This document shows positions 42,938 to 51,197 of a stretch of DNA of 64,000 nt, piece after piece. This stretch comes from Terriglobia bacterium. Lineage in GTDB: Bacteria; Acidobacteriota; Terriglobia; Bryobacterales; Bryobacteraceae. The stretch is taken from the NCBI GenBank assembly GCA_020073445.1, contig JAIQFE010000004.1, positions 1 to 64,000 of the forward strand, in the 5' to 3' direction. The position numbers were made by a program, and so were the translations under genes. The notes below the pieces were generated by a model. The model was given only the letters and a program-made list of their open reading frames with translations, searched no databases and was not told the DNA's origin. Positions within the stretch are counted from its first letter, which is position 1; each line of letters begins with the position of its first letter.

Positions 42938-43384
42938 ATGAGCACCCTAGCGGATTCAGCCGCTAAAGCCGCGGTCCGCCAACGCATCGAGCGATTGACG
43001 CCAGGTACGCCGCGACAATGGGGCCGGATGACTCCGCACCAGATGGTCTGCCACCTGACCGATGCGTACCGAATATCATCAGGCGAACGGCGAGCGAAGG
43101 CGCTCGACAATTTCATCAGCCGGTCCGTTGTGAGGCTGGTGGCGCTGCACACTCCGCTCACTTGGCCGAAGGGCGCGAAGACGGTTCCTGAAGCCGATCA
43201 GGAACAGGACGGCACCAGGCCGGCGGAGTGGGATCGGGATCTGGCGGACTTGCTCCGCCGGATTGATGCTTTCAGACCCCTCGAAGGCCACCCGCATCCT
43301 TTGTTCGGCCCCCTGACGCAGAGCGAGTGGAACGTGTGGGGCTTCCGTCACGCAGACCACCACTTGCGGCAGTTCGGACTGTAG
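42938..43384 (+). CDS. DUF1569 (DinB-like) protein
   Basis: A 148-residue cytoplasmic protein of the DUF1569 family (PF07606), a four-helix-bundle DinB-like fold. Marks are 'WGRMTPHQMVCHLTDAYR' near residue 30 and 'FGPLTQSEWNVWGFRHADHHLRQFG' region at the end; the three histidines (HQMVCH, HADHH) are the probable metal ligands. The ATG at 42938 is used since the upstream part of the open frame looks non-coding. Function unknown; relatives include thiol transferases for bacillithiol or mycothiol. Confidence 0.85.
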   Translation: MSTLADSAAKAAVRQRIERLTPGTPRQWGRMTPHQMVCHLTDAYRISSGERRAKALDNFISRSVVRLVALHTPLTWPKGAKTVPEADQEQDGTRPAEWDRDLADLLRRIDAFRPLEGHPHPLFGPLTQSEWNVWGFRHADHHLRQFGL

Positions 43385-43463
43385 AGGCAGTTGAAAACAT
43401 TTGCGATGACCGCTCCATAACTGTCGCGGCTCGGAAGTTGTTGCGGGTAGGTAAGAGGAAAAA

Positions 43464-43843
43464 CTACTTCTTCGCGGCTTTTTCTTCCGCGCGAGCGCCG
43501 GCAAGGATGCCGGTCATGCCGTAGTTGCCTTCGTGGCAGGCCGAGTCGAAGATCATGTGGCGGGAGTCGTCGGCCTTGCCCATCTCAATGAGGACGGTCC
43601 ACGGCTTGGTCCACGTTTTCGGATCCTCGAAGGTGATCTCGCGGCGCAGGTTGTTGGCGTCCACGCGGCGGATGCGTTCCGTCATCTTGTACGTATCGAT
43701 GTTCGATCCGCGGAAGCCCTGCGAGAAATTGGTGGTTTCGATGACCAGCGTGTTGCCTTCCCAGTGGCCGCGCGAGTCGCCCAGATAGAACTTGAGGCTG
43801 GCGGGAGCGTGCGGACGCCGGCGTGATCGTCTTCCATGTAAAG
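43464..43843 (-). pseudogene. Duplicated 3' end of the long-type PDLQGIW gene
   Basis: This stretch repeats the last ~400 bases of the gene at 43932-44996 with few differences. It encodes the same 'RRVDANNLRREITFEDPKT' and 'SACHEGNYGMTGILAG' ending and finishes in TAG instead of TAA. About 31 bases, matching 44288-44318, are missing and break the frame. No start or 5' part is present. Homology stops exactly at the REP-like element. Confidence 0.85.
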
Positions 43844-43935
43844 GTAAAAAGGGGACGGACCGCTCTGTCCACTGCCGCGCTGGCGGAAGTCAGGAGCTTA
43901 CTGGAGGGGACAGAGTAGTCCGTCCCCCTTTTTAC
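43844..43935. repeat. REPIN-like inverted-repeat element
   Basis: A 92-base element. GTAAAAAGGGGACGGAC (43844-43860) pairs with its near complement at 43918-43935 (one extra base), and the inner CTCTGTCC (43863-43870) pairs with GGACAGAG (43908-43915). The GGGGAC..ACTCTGTCCCC-type core is like the REP sequences mobilised by RAYT (TnpA_REP) proteins in other bacteria. It separates the two copies of the PDLQGIW 3' end and supplies the TAA stop of the intact gene. Confidence 0.75.
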
Positions 43936-44996
43936 TTCTTGGCGGCTTTTTCTTCCGCGCGAGCGCCGGCGAGGATGCCGGTCATGCCGTAGTTGCCCTC
44001 GTGGCAGGCCGAGTCGAAGATCATGTGGCGGGAATCGTCGCTCTTCCCCATCTCAATGAGGACGGTCCATGGTTTGGTCCACGTCTTCGGATCCTCGAAG
44101 GTAATCTCGCGGCGGAGGTTGTTCGCGTCCACGCGGCGGATATGCTCCGTCATCTTATAGGTATCGATGTTGGATCCGCGGAAGGGCTGCGAGAAATTCG
44201 TGGTCTCGATGACCAGCGTGTTGCCTTCCCAATGGCCGCGCGAATCGCCGAGATAAAACTTGAGGCTGGCGGGAGCGTGCGGACGCCCATCCATGAAGAT
44301 GGTACGGTTGCCGCCGCCGGCGTGATCGTCTTCCATGTAAATCGCCAGGGATTTGGGTGACTGCACGATCTGCATCACGGTTCCCTGGGCGAACGCGGTG
44401 TTTAGCGGGAGGAACGGCATCGGCACGCCGAGACAACGCGGCGATTGCGCGATGAATTCGGGATTATCGTTCCCGCCTCCGCCTGGGCCACGGCCGCCGG
44501 CACCTGGAAGACCACCGGGACCACCCGGGCCTCGACCGGCTCCGCGGCCTCCCTGCCCTTGCGCCGCCCCGACAAGTGGAGGAATTCTCCCGTCGGGCGG
44601 ATCGATGACCATGGAGGTGCGCTTACCGGTTTTCAAGATCGAGTTGAAGACGGCGTTGTATGCGCCGGTTACGTCGTTGGCCCCGGATGAACGGGCATTG
44701 CGCCCGGGATCCAAACCTTTCTTTGCATCGGCCGCGGCGACTTCGGCGTCGGTCAGGAATTCCTTGCCGGCATTCGCGGCGGAGCGTTCGAGGGGAACGT
44801 CGTACATCACGAACCAGGTGCCCTGCAGGTCGGGATCGCCCCACGGTGTTCGAAGCGAGGCAGGCGCCTTCGCGACGGCCTTGGCCTTGGACTTGGCGGC
44901 ACTCGATTTAGATGCGGTCGCCGGAGTCTGGCCGGTGAGTGAGATCGCGGCCACAGACACGATGACAAGAACGCCGCCAATCCAAAATTTCTTCAC
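43932..44996 (-). CDS. Secreted 'PDLQGIW'-family protein, long type (cassette 2, member b)
   Basis: A 354-residue exported protein (signal peptide to about residue 23, then a Lys/Ala-rich spacer). Conserved blocks are 'RTPWGDPDLQGTW', a Gly-rich loop (~140-175), 'GHWEGNTLVIETTNFSQ', 'ITFEDPKTWTKPWT' and 'SACHEGNYGMTG'. It parallels the protein at 8571-9641. The GTG at 44996 is chosen because it begins the signal peptide; the open frame runs on against the next gene and is not meaningful there. It is divergent from member a (45084). Its stop codon lies in the REP-like element, and a broken copy of its 3' end follows. Function unknown. Confidence 0.75.
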   Translation of the reverse strand: MKKFWIGGVLVIVSVAAISLTGQTPATASKSSAAKSKAKAVAKAPASLRTPWGDPDLQGTWFVMYDVPLERSAANAGKEFLTDAEVAAADAKKGLDPGRNARSSGANDVTGAYNAVFNSILKTGKRTSMVIDPPDGRIPPLVGAAQGQGGRGAGRGPGGPGGLPGAGGRGPGGGGNDNPEFIAQSPRCLGVPMPFLPLNTAFAQGTVMQIVQSPKSLAIYMEDDHAGGGNRTIFMDGRPHAPASLKFYLGDSRGHWEGNTLVIETTNFSQPFRGSNIDTYKMTEHIRRVDANNLRREITFEDPKTWTKPWTVLIEMGKSDDSRHMIFDSACHEGNYGMTGILAGARAEEKAAKK

Positions 44997-45083
44997 TTGG
45001 CAAAGGATAGCACCGCTGAAAGGGAGGATCAATCTGCCTCTAGATCTGTGCCTATGATACATTGAGGCGCTGGAGGCTTTTAC

Positions 45084-46019
45084 ATGCAAGCTTGGGGCAA
45101 ATGCTTGACCATCACTGTGTTCACGGCCGTCGTGGCGTCGGCCGCGGATGGACTCCCTGGCCGGATCGCCGGTAAGCCCGACTTTAACGGGATTTGGGAA
45201 GCCAACAATACAGCCAATTGGGACCTGCAGACGCATGCGGCGCGCCCGATGGTGGGGCAGCCCGGACTGGTCCCTGGCTCGCAAGTTCTCGCTGCGCCGG
45301 TGCTCGGGCTGGGCTCGCTCGGCTGGGTCCCGGGAGGACTCGGCGTGGTGGAAGGCGAGGAGATCCCGTACCAGCCGTGGGCTGCGGCGAGGAAGAAAGA
45401 AAACCAGGAGCACTGGATGGATCGCGATCCCGAGATCAAGTGCTTCCAGCCGGGAGTGCCGCGCGCGATGTACATGCCGCACCCGTTTCAGATTATCCAG
45501 AGCGCGACCAAGATCAACATGGTGTTCGAGTATGCGAACGCGCAGCGCACGATTCACCTGAACAAGATGGAAGATTATCCGAACGTGCTGTGGATGGGGT
45601 ACTCGGTGGGCCACTGGGAGGGCGATACGCTGGTGGTCAACGTCACGGACTTCACGGATGCGACGTGGTTCGACCGGTCGGGCAATTTCCATAGCGACGC
45701 GCTGCACGTGGTGGAGCGGTATACTCCAATGGGCAAGGACGTCATTCGCTACGAAGCCACCATCGAGGATCCGCAGGTGTTCACGCGGCCTTGGAAGATC
45801 AGCATGCCGCTCTACAGGAGGCTGGAGCCGAACGCCCAACTCACCGATTTCCGGTGTGTGGAGATGGTGGAAGAGACCATGTATGGGCATCTTCGCAAGG
45901 ATCAACTGGTCAAGCACTGGGAAGGCACGACCATGAACGTGGACATTACGCGCAAGATCCCGCCGGGGGAGGCGGTCCACGAGCGTTATATATCGGGGAA
46001 CCCGCCGGCGGCAAAATAA
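45084..46019 (+). CDS. Secreted 'PDLQGIW'-family protein, short type (cassette 2, member a)
   Basis: A 311-residue exported protein with signal peptide (to AADG). It has 'KPDFNGIWEANNTANWDLQTHAA' in two blocks (compare 'HPNLNGIWQALNTAYWNLEAHSA' in the 7509-8405 protein), 'GHWEGDTLVVNVTDFTD', 'IRYEATIEDPQVFTRPW' and a similar end. A TGGAGG site lies eight bases before the ATG. It is followed by a DUF6152 gene 46 bases on, exactly as in cassette 1, and is divergent from the long-type member b. No known function. Confidence 0.77.
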   Translation: MQAWGKCLTITVFTAVVASAADGLPGRIAGKPDFNGIWEANNTANWDLQTHAARPMVGQPGLVPGSQVLAAPVLGLGSLGWVPGGLGVVEGEEIPYQPWAAARKKENQEHWMDRDPEIKCFQPGVPRAMYMPHPFQIIQSATKINMVFEYANAQRTIHLNKMEDYPNVLWMGYSVGHWEGDTLVVNVTDFTDATWFDRSGNFHSDALHVVERYTPMGKDVIRYEATIEDPQVFTRPWKISMPLYRRLEPNAQLTDFRCVEMVEETMYGHLRKDQLVKHWEGTTMNVDITRKIPPGEAVHERYISGNPPAAK

Positions 46020-46065
46020 AATTGCCGCAGGTTGTAGAATAGTGAGGGTCGGGAGGTTAGTTCAG

Positions 46066-46515
46066 ATGCGAGCCAGATTCACTGTCGGAGCCGTGGTCGT
46101 AGCCGGCATTACGATGCTTTTGTCGCCGTCGCCCGCGCGGGCGCACCATGCGTTCGCGGCGGAGTTTGACGAGAAGAAGCCGGTTAAGTTCGCGGACGCC
46201 ACGGTCACGAAGGTTGAGTTGATCAACCCCCACAGCTGGATCCACGTCGACGTGAAGCAGCCCGATGGAACAGTGGTCAACTGGGCGATCGAGGCGGGCA
46301 GCCCGAACATTCTGCTGAGGCGAGGCATCACGAAAACCACGCTCAAGCAGGGGGACAAGATTGTCATCGACGGGTATCAATCGAAGGACGGATCGCACCG
46401 AGCCAACGGCCGCGACCTCACGCTGCCGAATGGGCAGCATCTTTTCCTGGGATCTTCCGGTCCCGGCGAAGGGGCTCCGTACGAAGTGCCACGGCCCGGC
46501 GTCGACACGAAGTAA
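46066..46515 (+). CDS. DUF6152 family secreted protein (cassette 2)
   Basis: A 149-residue exported protein; the signal peptide ends at ARA and the mature part starts HHAFAAEFDEKKPV. 'INPHSWIHVDV' and 'KDGSHRANGRDL' match the DUF6152 protein of cassette 1. The ATG at 46066 follows GGGAGG by nine bases; an upstream extension is unlikely. It is convergent with another DUF6152 gene, only nine bases away. Confidence 0.85.
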   Translation: MRARFTVGAVVVAGITMLLSPSPARAHHAFAAEFDEKKPVKFADATVTKVELINPHSWIHVDVKQPDGTVVNWAIEAGSPNILLRRGITKTTLKQGDKIVIDGYQSKDGSHRANGRDLTLPNGQHLFLGSSGPGEGAPYEVPRPGVDTK

Positions 46516-46524
46516 TCCGGCGGA

Positions 46525-46890
46525 CTAGTTTCCGGCCTCGACCTTGAGTTCCTTGCCATCGGGCAAGGTGATCTTGGTGACCCAGATCGAAGGCACGTTG
46601 TTCTTCCCGACATAACCGGTGATGGTGACTTTGTCGCCAGATTCCAACGTTGCCGCGGTCCATCCACGAGGAGCCAGGTGGGCCGGACTAGTCATCTCGC
46701 CGTGCCAGGTGCGAACTTCACCCTTGTCGTCTTTGACGTCGAAGTCGACGATGCAGTGGGGATTGGTCCAATGGAAATCGGATACCGTTCCAGTGAACGT
46801 TACTTCTGACTTCGTGTCGAAGGCTGCGTATCCGTGGTGTGCGCCGGCTATACCTGCGGTGATCACCAACGCTAAGAGAATATTCTTCAT
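46525..46890 (-). CDS. DUF6152 family secreted protein, coupled to the alpha-subunit paralogue
   Basis: A 121-residue exported protein: signal peptide MKNILLALVITAGIAGA, then HHGYAAFD, 'WTNPHCIVDFDV' and a final 'WVTKITLPDGKEL'. It is more divergent than the two cassette DUF6152 proteins. Its ATG overlaps the TGA of the QhpA-like gene (ATGA), so the two products are made together; this suggests that DUF6152 proteins work with periplasmic haem or quinone enzymes. Confidence 0.83.
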   Translation of the reverse strand: MKNILLALVITAGIAGAHHGYAAFDTKSEVTFTGTVSDFHWTNPHCIVDFDVKDDKGEVRTWHGEMTSPAHLAPRGWTAATLESGDKVTITGYVGKNNVPSIWVTKITLPDGKELKVEAGN

Positions 46891-48557
46891 TTGGTTGCTC
46901 CTTGTGCTGCCGCGACCGGTCCGTTATCGACCCATTTATTGAGATCCCGAACGTACTCGCGTCCAGCGAATGTGTACGAAGGGACAGTAACCACCAGGTA
47001 GCACTTGCCGACCAGCGGCCTGCCGTTCCGATCCTTGTCATTCTTGGCCGTCGCGACCACCCAGACGTCGAAGTTGTTGCCGGGGCTTTGAGAAGCGGGC
47101 GTGAGAAGACCCGTGGGGCTGACTTTACCGACGAAATCCGTGCTGACGCCTTCCGCGACGTAAAATACTTCGAGCGACCAGTTCACCTCCACGGGACCAA
47201 GATCGACATCGTCGGCGGTGTGCAGCTTCCCGTCGGCGCCGCGCTGGTATCCAATGGCTTCGAACTGCTGATAGCCGCGGGGTTGCGTCGCATCGCCGAA
47301 CGTGGCCAGAGCCGATTCGGGCGTTACCTTGACGTAGTCAACACGATCGTAAATCGCGAGGGCGCCGGGGATCGCGGAACCTTTGAGGGCAAGGTCGTGT
47401 TTGCCGAGCGAGGCGTCGGAAGCGACGTCGACGTCCGCGATCACTTCACTCGCGGTATGAGATACGATCGTGCGCACCGTCAGGCCGGGCCCGAAGTTCA
47501 GGTCTGCTGGCCCGATCTGCGTGGGAAGGTTGTATCCGACCACGCGAATGCGATTGGCTTGGGAGTCGGCCTTCAGAGATGCGCGATCGACGGCGACGAG
47601 CGTGGGATTCGAAGAGGCTCGCGTGAGCTTCACATCGAAGCCGAACTCCTGATACTGTCCCCAGAACCAGCGGCCCTCAGCGGACGACTGATCCGGCGCG
47701 ATCCACAAAACCTCGCGGGTCTCGCTGGCGAGATCGTCGGCAGCGCCACTCGCCGGGCTTGTGCCATTCGCGAGATTCTCGCCCTTGGAACGTCCGCGCC
47801 AGGCGTAGCCCCCGTAGACCGCGATGTGCCCGGAGCGGACAAGCTTCGAGCCGTCACGCACGGAGATCAGGGTCACACGCGTGTTGAACTCGTCGTCGCC
47901 GGTGGGAACCACCTGCATCTCGCCGAAGTATTTCCCATGGCCCAAGATCGAAGCGGTCACCATCCAGCGGCCTGCTAGGTTTACGGCGGACTTGCGGGCG
48001 CTCCAGGCGTCCCATTCGGGAGTGTGCAGCGGAGCGGCCTTCGCCAGAAACGTCGCCGTGGCCTCATTCGGAACTTTGTACTGCGCGGCATGCGAGGCTG
48101 CGAACTGTTTCCAATCGTCGGTCGAACGCCTCCAGGAAAGCGCGCGAGCGAACGTGTGGCACTTGGTGCAAGCGGTCCCGAGTCCGCCGCGCGGAAGGGT
48201 AGTTTCCTCCTGGACGCGGCGCTCGGTGTCATACATTACCGGCTTGGCTTCCTCAGGTGCGAGCCCATGGTTGGTGCTGAGATATTTGACGATCGACCGG
48301 GCCTCGGGAGCGTTGACGGAGACGCCGTAGCCGAGGATCATCCGCTTCAACGCATCCTGCCAGGCTTCGGGCGTGGTCCGCGCAAACGAGATGCGCTGCA
48401 TGTTGCCACGATCGTCGCGCGCGTGGCAGCTGGCGCACTTCGCGATCACCAGCGGATCGTTGACCGGGATGCCTTCTTCGGACTGGGCGCGGGCGACACC
48501 GGAAAAAACAATACAGAAGATGAGAGCGCAAGCGAAGCTTCGAACAGCCGAGGTCAT
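46887..48557 (-). CDS. Quinohemoprotein amine dehydrogenase alpha-subunit paralogue (orphan)
   Basis: A 556-residue exported protein that aligns over its whole length with QhpA at 56298-58064. It has two haem c sites, C41-ASCH and C130-TKCH, followed by the beta-rich domains ('WRGRSKG', 'SAEGRWFWGQYQEFGFDV', 'GPVEVNWSLEVFYV', 'WVVATAKNDKDRNGRPLVGKCY' in parts). No beta or gamma subunit gene lies beside it; instead a DUF6152 gene is translationally coupled. It may replace QhpA under other conditions, bind another partner, or act alone as a dihaem electron carrier. GGGAGG precedes the ATG. It is divergent from qhpF. Confidence 0.88.
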   Translation of the reverse strand: MTSAVRSFACALIFCIVFSGVARAQSEEGIPVNDPLVIAKCASCHARDDRGNMQRISFARTTPEAWQDALKRMILGYGVSVNAPEARSIVKYLSTNHGLAPEEAKPVMYDTERRVQEETTLPRGGLGTACTKCHTFARALSWRRSTDDWKQFAASHAAQYKVPNEATATFLAKAAPLHTPEWDAWSARKSAVNLAGRWMVTASILGHGKYFGEMQVVPTGDDEFNTRVTLISVRDGSKLVRSGHIAVYGGYAWRGRSKGENLANGTSPASGAADDLASETREVLWIAPDQSSAEGRWFWGQYQEFGFDVKLTRASSNPTLVAVDRASLKADSQANRIRVVGYNLPTQIGPADLNFGPGLTVRTIVSHTASEVIADVDVASDASLGKHDLALKGSAIPGALAIYDRVDYVKVTPESALATFGDATQPRGYQQFEAIGYQRGADGKLHTADDVDLGPVEVNWSLEVFYVAEGVSTDFVGKVSPTGLLTPASQSPGNNFDVWVVATAKNDKDRNGRPLVGKCYLVVTVPSYTFAGREYVRDLNKWVDNGPVAAAQGATK

Positions 48558-48667
48558 TGTTTCCTCCCTGGATCAAAAACCAGACGAAACAACGGAGTAG
48601 GTGGGACCGGCGGGGTCGAACGGGCTGGACAGAACGTGGAAGCCCGATCAGTTTTAAGTCTAGCGCA

Positions 48668-48693
48668 TTGTAGGCCAGTAAATCACTTATAAT
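48668..48693 (+). promoter_or_regulatory. Possible qhpF promoter
   Basis: A perfect -10 TATAAT at 48688-48693 is preceded by TTGTAG at 48668-48673, but the spacer is only 14 bases, so an activator may be needed. It faces the qhpF-qhpE genes with a leader of about 117 bases. Confidence 0.4.
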
Positions 48694-48816
48694 AGAGGAA
48701 CGCAGATCCTAAGTCGATACGCGTATCTCGTCCTTCGTTCTGGACACTTCCCAAGTAGATAAGACTGATTCCGGCCGAGTGTATCTGTACGCCCGGTCGC
48801 CTAAAGGAGCTTTCAC

Positions 48817-50517
48817 TTGGCCTTCTGGAGGGGACAACCAGCCGACGAAACCCGAAGCGAAACGGCAGTTCTGTTCGCGGGATACCGGCGCGTCGCGCGC
48901 TTCCTGATTCCGTACCGCTGGCGGATGGTTTTCATCCTGCTTACCGGAGTCGCCGCGTCGGCGTTCGGGCTCGCTCAGCCGTACATCTCCAAGCTCCTGA
49001 TCGACGAAGCTCTCCTTCAGCGGAATTTTCATGCGCTCTTGATGATCAGCCTGCTGATGGTCGGCGCTACCGCCTTGAGCTTCGCGCTGAACATTTTGTC
49101 CAGCTATCAATACGTGCGGGTCTCGGCCGCGGTTCTATTCGACATGCGCGTGGCGTTATACCGGCATCTGCAATCGCTATCGCCGCGATTCTGGGCGCGG
49201 AGCAAGCTGGGCGACGTCGTTTCGCGGATCAACAGCGACATCTCGGAAGTGCAGAGAGTGGCGGCGGACAGCCTGTTGAGCGTGCTATCGAACGTGGTCT
49301 TTCTCATCGGGAGCGCGGTCATCATGGCGTCCTTGAACCTGCGCCTGTTTTTGCTGAGCATCGCGGTTGTGCCGTTCAGCCTATGGGCGCTGCGGCATTA
49401 TCAAAACAAGCTTGCGGGACGCGTAAAAGCGGTCCGCCAGAGCAGCGCGGATATCGGCAGTTTCCTCCTGGAAACCTTGCTGGGGATTCGCGCAGTGGTG
49501 ACCGCCGGCGCGGAGAAGCGCGAGGTAGCCCGCTTCCGCGAGCGCAACGATACCTTTCTGGAGGCGCTGCTGAAAATGCAGCTGACGTCTTTCCTGTCGG
49601 GAGCTGTTCCGGGAACCATGCTGACGCTGTGCACCGCAGCCCTCTTCCTTTACGGCGGCAAGCTGGTGATCGACGGCGTCCTGACTACCGGCTCGCTGGT
49701 GGCGCTGATGGCCTACCACGCCCGGCTGCTTTCTCCCGTACAGAACCTGATGAGCCTGTACACCAATCTGGTTTCGGGAGGCGCGTCTCTGGCACGGGTT
49801 TGGGAATTGTTCGACACACCGCCCGAAGTTGCCGAACGTTCGCTGACCACGGAGTGTTCCAAGGGCGGCGGCGATGTGGAATGCGTCAACATTACGTTCC
49901 GTTACAACTCGGCCGATGCTGTGTTCGAGCGGCTATCCTTCCGTGTGCCGGCGGGAAGCATTTGCGCGATCGTCGGACCCAGCGGCGCGGGCAAGTCGAC
50001 GCTGGCCGATCTTCTCGTCCGCTTTTACGACCCCGAGCAGGGCGCGATTCATCTCGACGGCACGGACTTGCGCGAGCTGCGGCTGGTAGATCTGCGCCGC
50101 CAGGTGATGCTGCTCGATCAGGCGCCGTATCTGTTCCAGTCGAGCGTGCGCGAGAACATCGCATACGCCCGGCCCGACGCCACGGAACAAGAGATCATCG
50201 CTTCCGCGCGCGCTGCGGCCATTCACGAAAGAATCATGGCGCTTCCGAACGGGTATGACACGGCGCTGGCCGAGCGCGGTCAGACCCTTTCGGCGGGGGA
50301 GCGCCAACGCGTGGCGCTGGCTCGAGCTTTACTGGCGAACCCCAAGGTATTGGTGCTCGACGAACCAACTTCGGCATTGGACGAAGAGAATGAGCGCACC
50401 ATCGCCGAGACGTTATCGACAGCGCTCTCGGGACGCACGGCCATTATCATTACGCATCGCCCTTCCCTGGCACGCATCGCGGACCAGGTGATCACTTTAG
50501 GCACTCGGGGATCGTAA
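48817..50517 (+). CDS. qhpF: ABC exporter of the QHNDH locus
   Basis: A 566-residue half-transporter: six membrane helices in residues ~25-310 and an ATPase domain with Walker A GPSGAGKST (~387), signature LSAGERQR (~491; Gly-Gly-Gln replaced by Ala-Gly-Glu) and Walker B VLVLDEPTSALD. In known qhp clusters QhpF carries the cross-linked small subunit QhpC across the membrane. The start is a TTG at 48817, backed by AAAGGAG seven bases upstream. qhpE follows after five bases, so they are cotranscribed. The assignment rests on context plus family; ABC exporters alone are not specific. Confidence 0.87.
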   Translation: MAFWRGQPADETRSETAVLFAGYRRVARFLIPYRWRMVFILLTGVAASAFGLAQPYISKLLIDEALLQRNFHALLMISLLMVGATALSFALNILSSYQYVRVSAAVLFDMRVALYRHLQSLSPRFWARSKLGDVVSRINSDISEVQRVAADSLLSVLSNVVFLIGSAVIMASLNLRLFLLSIAVVPFSLWALRHYQNKLAGRVKAVRQSSADIGSFLLETLLGIRAVVTAGAEKREVARFRERNDTFLEALLKMQLTSFLSGAVPGTMLTLCTAALFLYGGKLVIDGVLTTGSLVALMAYHARLLSPVQNLMSLYTNLVSGGASLARVWELFDTPPEVAERSLTTECSKGGGDVECVNITFRYNSADAVFERLSFRVPAGSICAIVGPSGAGKSTLADLLVRFYDPEQGAIHLDGTDLRELRLVDLRRQVMLLDQAPYLFQSSVRENIAYARPDATEQEIIASARAAAIHERIMALPNGYDTALAERGQTLSAGERQRVALARALLANPKVLVLDEPTSALDEENERTIAETLSTALSGRTAIIITHRPSLARIADQVITLGTRGS

Positions 50518-50522
50518 TCTAT

Positions 50523-51197
50523 ATGCGGATCGCAATCATCGACAGCGGCATTCATGAAGGCCATCCGCACGTCGGACGCGTAGCGGGATCGGTTCATGCG
50601 ACCGCGACCGGCTGGGGTGACGATCCCATGGATCATCTGGGACACGGAACCGCCGTGGCAGCCGCGATTCGCGAGAAGATGCCACGGGCGGACTTGTTCG
50701 CGGTGAAGATTTTCGATCGCCGGCTATCGGCGAATATCGAAGCCGTCTTGCGTGGGTTGAGGTGGTGCCGGGACGAAGGGATGGATTTCGTCAACTTGAG
50801 TCTGGGCACGGCGAATCCGGATCATCGCGACCGGTTCATGGAAGCGCTGGCCGGGGAAATGGTCGTGATCAGCGCCGCTCCCATGCTGCCCGGCAGCCTA
50901 GCCGGCGTTATCGGGGTCGATTCCGACGAAAGTTGCCCGCGCGATGCTTTTCGCTATGAGGACGGAGTGTTCTATGCGTCGCCCTATCCGCGGCCCATAC
51001 CGGGAGTGCCCAAGTCGCAGAACCTGCAAGGCATCAGTTTCGCCGTGGCGAACATGACGGGGCTGGCTGCTCAAGTTCGTGAGGCTGCGCCTCGCAAAGA
51101 CATCTGGAGTGCGTTACTGGAGCGCGCGACTTACTTACCGGAAGCGTCGTCGGAATCGGTCCGCTCCGAATATTCGGCGACGTCAGGGGAAGCATGA
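50523..51197 (+). CDS. qhpE: Subtilisin-like leader peptidase for QhpC
   Basis: A compact 224-residue subtilase without signal peptide or prodomain. The triad is D7 (IDSGI), H41 (GHGTAVA) and S172 (QGISFAVANMTG, where the usual GTS.A.P is GIS.A.A). In characterised systems QhpE cleaves the leader from the cross-linked gamma subunit in the cytoplasm, and the lack of export signal fits. The gene is five bases after qhpF. The last 67 bases overlap an antisense metalloprotease gene. Confidence 0.88.
   Translation: MRIAIIDSGIHEGHPHVGRVAGSVHATATGWGDDPMDHLGHGTAVAAAIREKMPRADLFAVKIFDRRLSANIEAVLRGLRWCRDEGMDFVNLSLGTANPDHRDRFMEALAGEMVVISAAPMLPGSLAGVIGVDSDESCPRDAFRYEDGVFYASPYPRPIPGVPKSQNLQGISFAVANMTGLAAQVREAAPRKDIWSALLERATYLPEASSESVRSEYSATSGEA

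Noticed and set aside
43585-43872. Alternative frame across the REP-like element as a gene
   Set aside because: It is explained as a shadow of the duplicated PDLQGIW 3' end plus the repeat.
44997-45980. N-terminal extension of the long PDLQGIW frame through the divergent neighbour
   Set aside because: The extension is antisense to the 45084 gene; a signal peptide begins at the GTG at 44996.
46902-47978. 358-codon open frame opposite the QhpA paralogue
   Set aside because: Same type of antisense shadow; no ribosome site or family feature.
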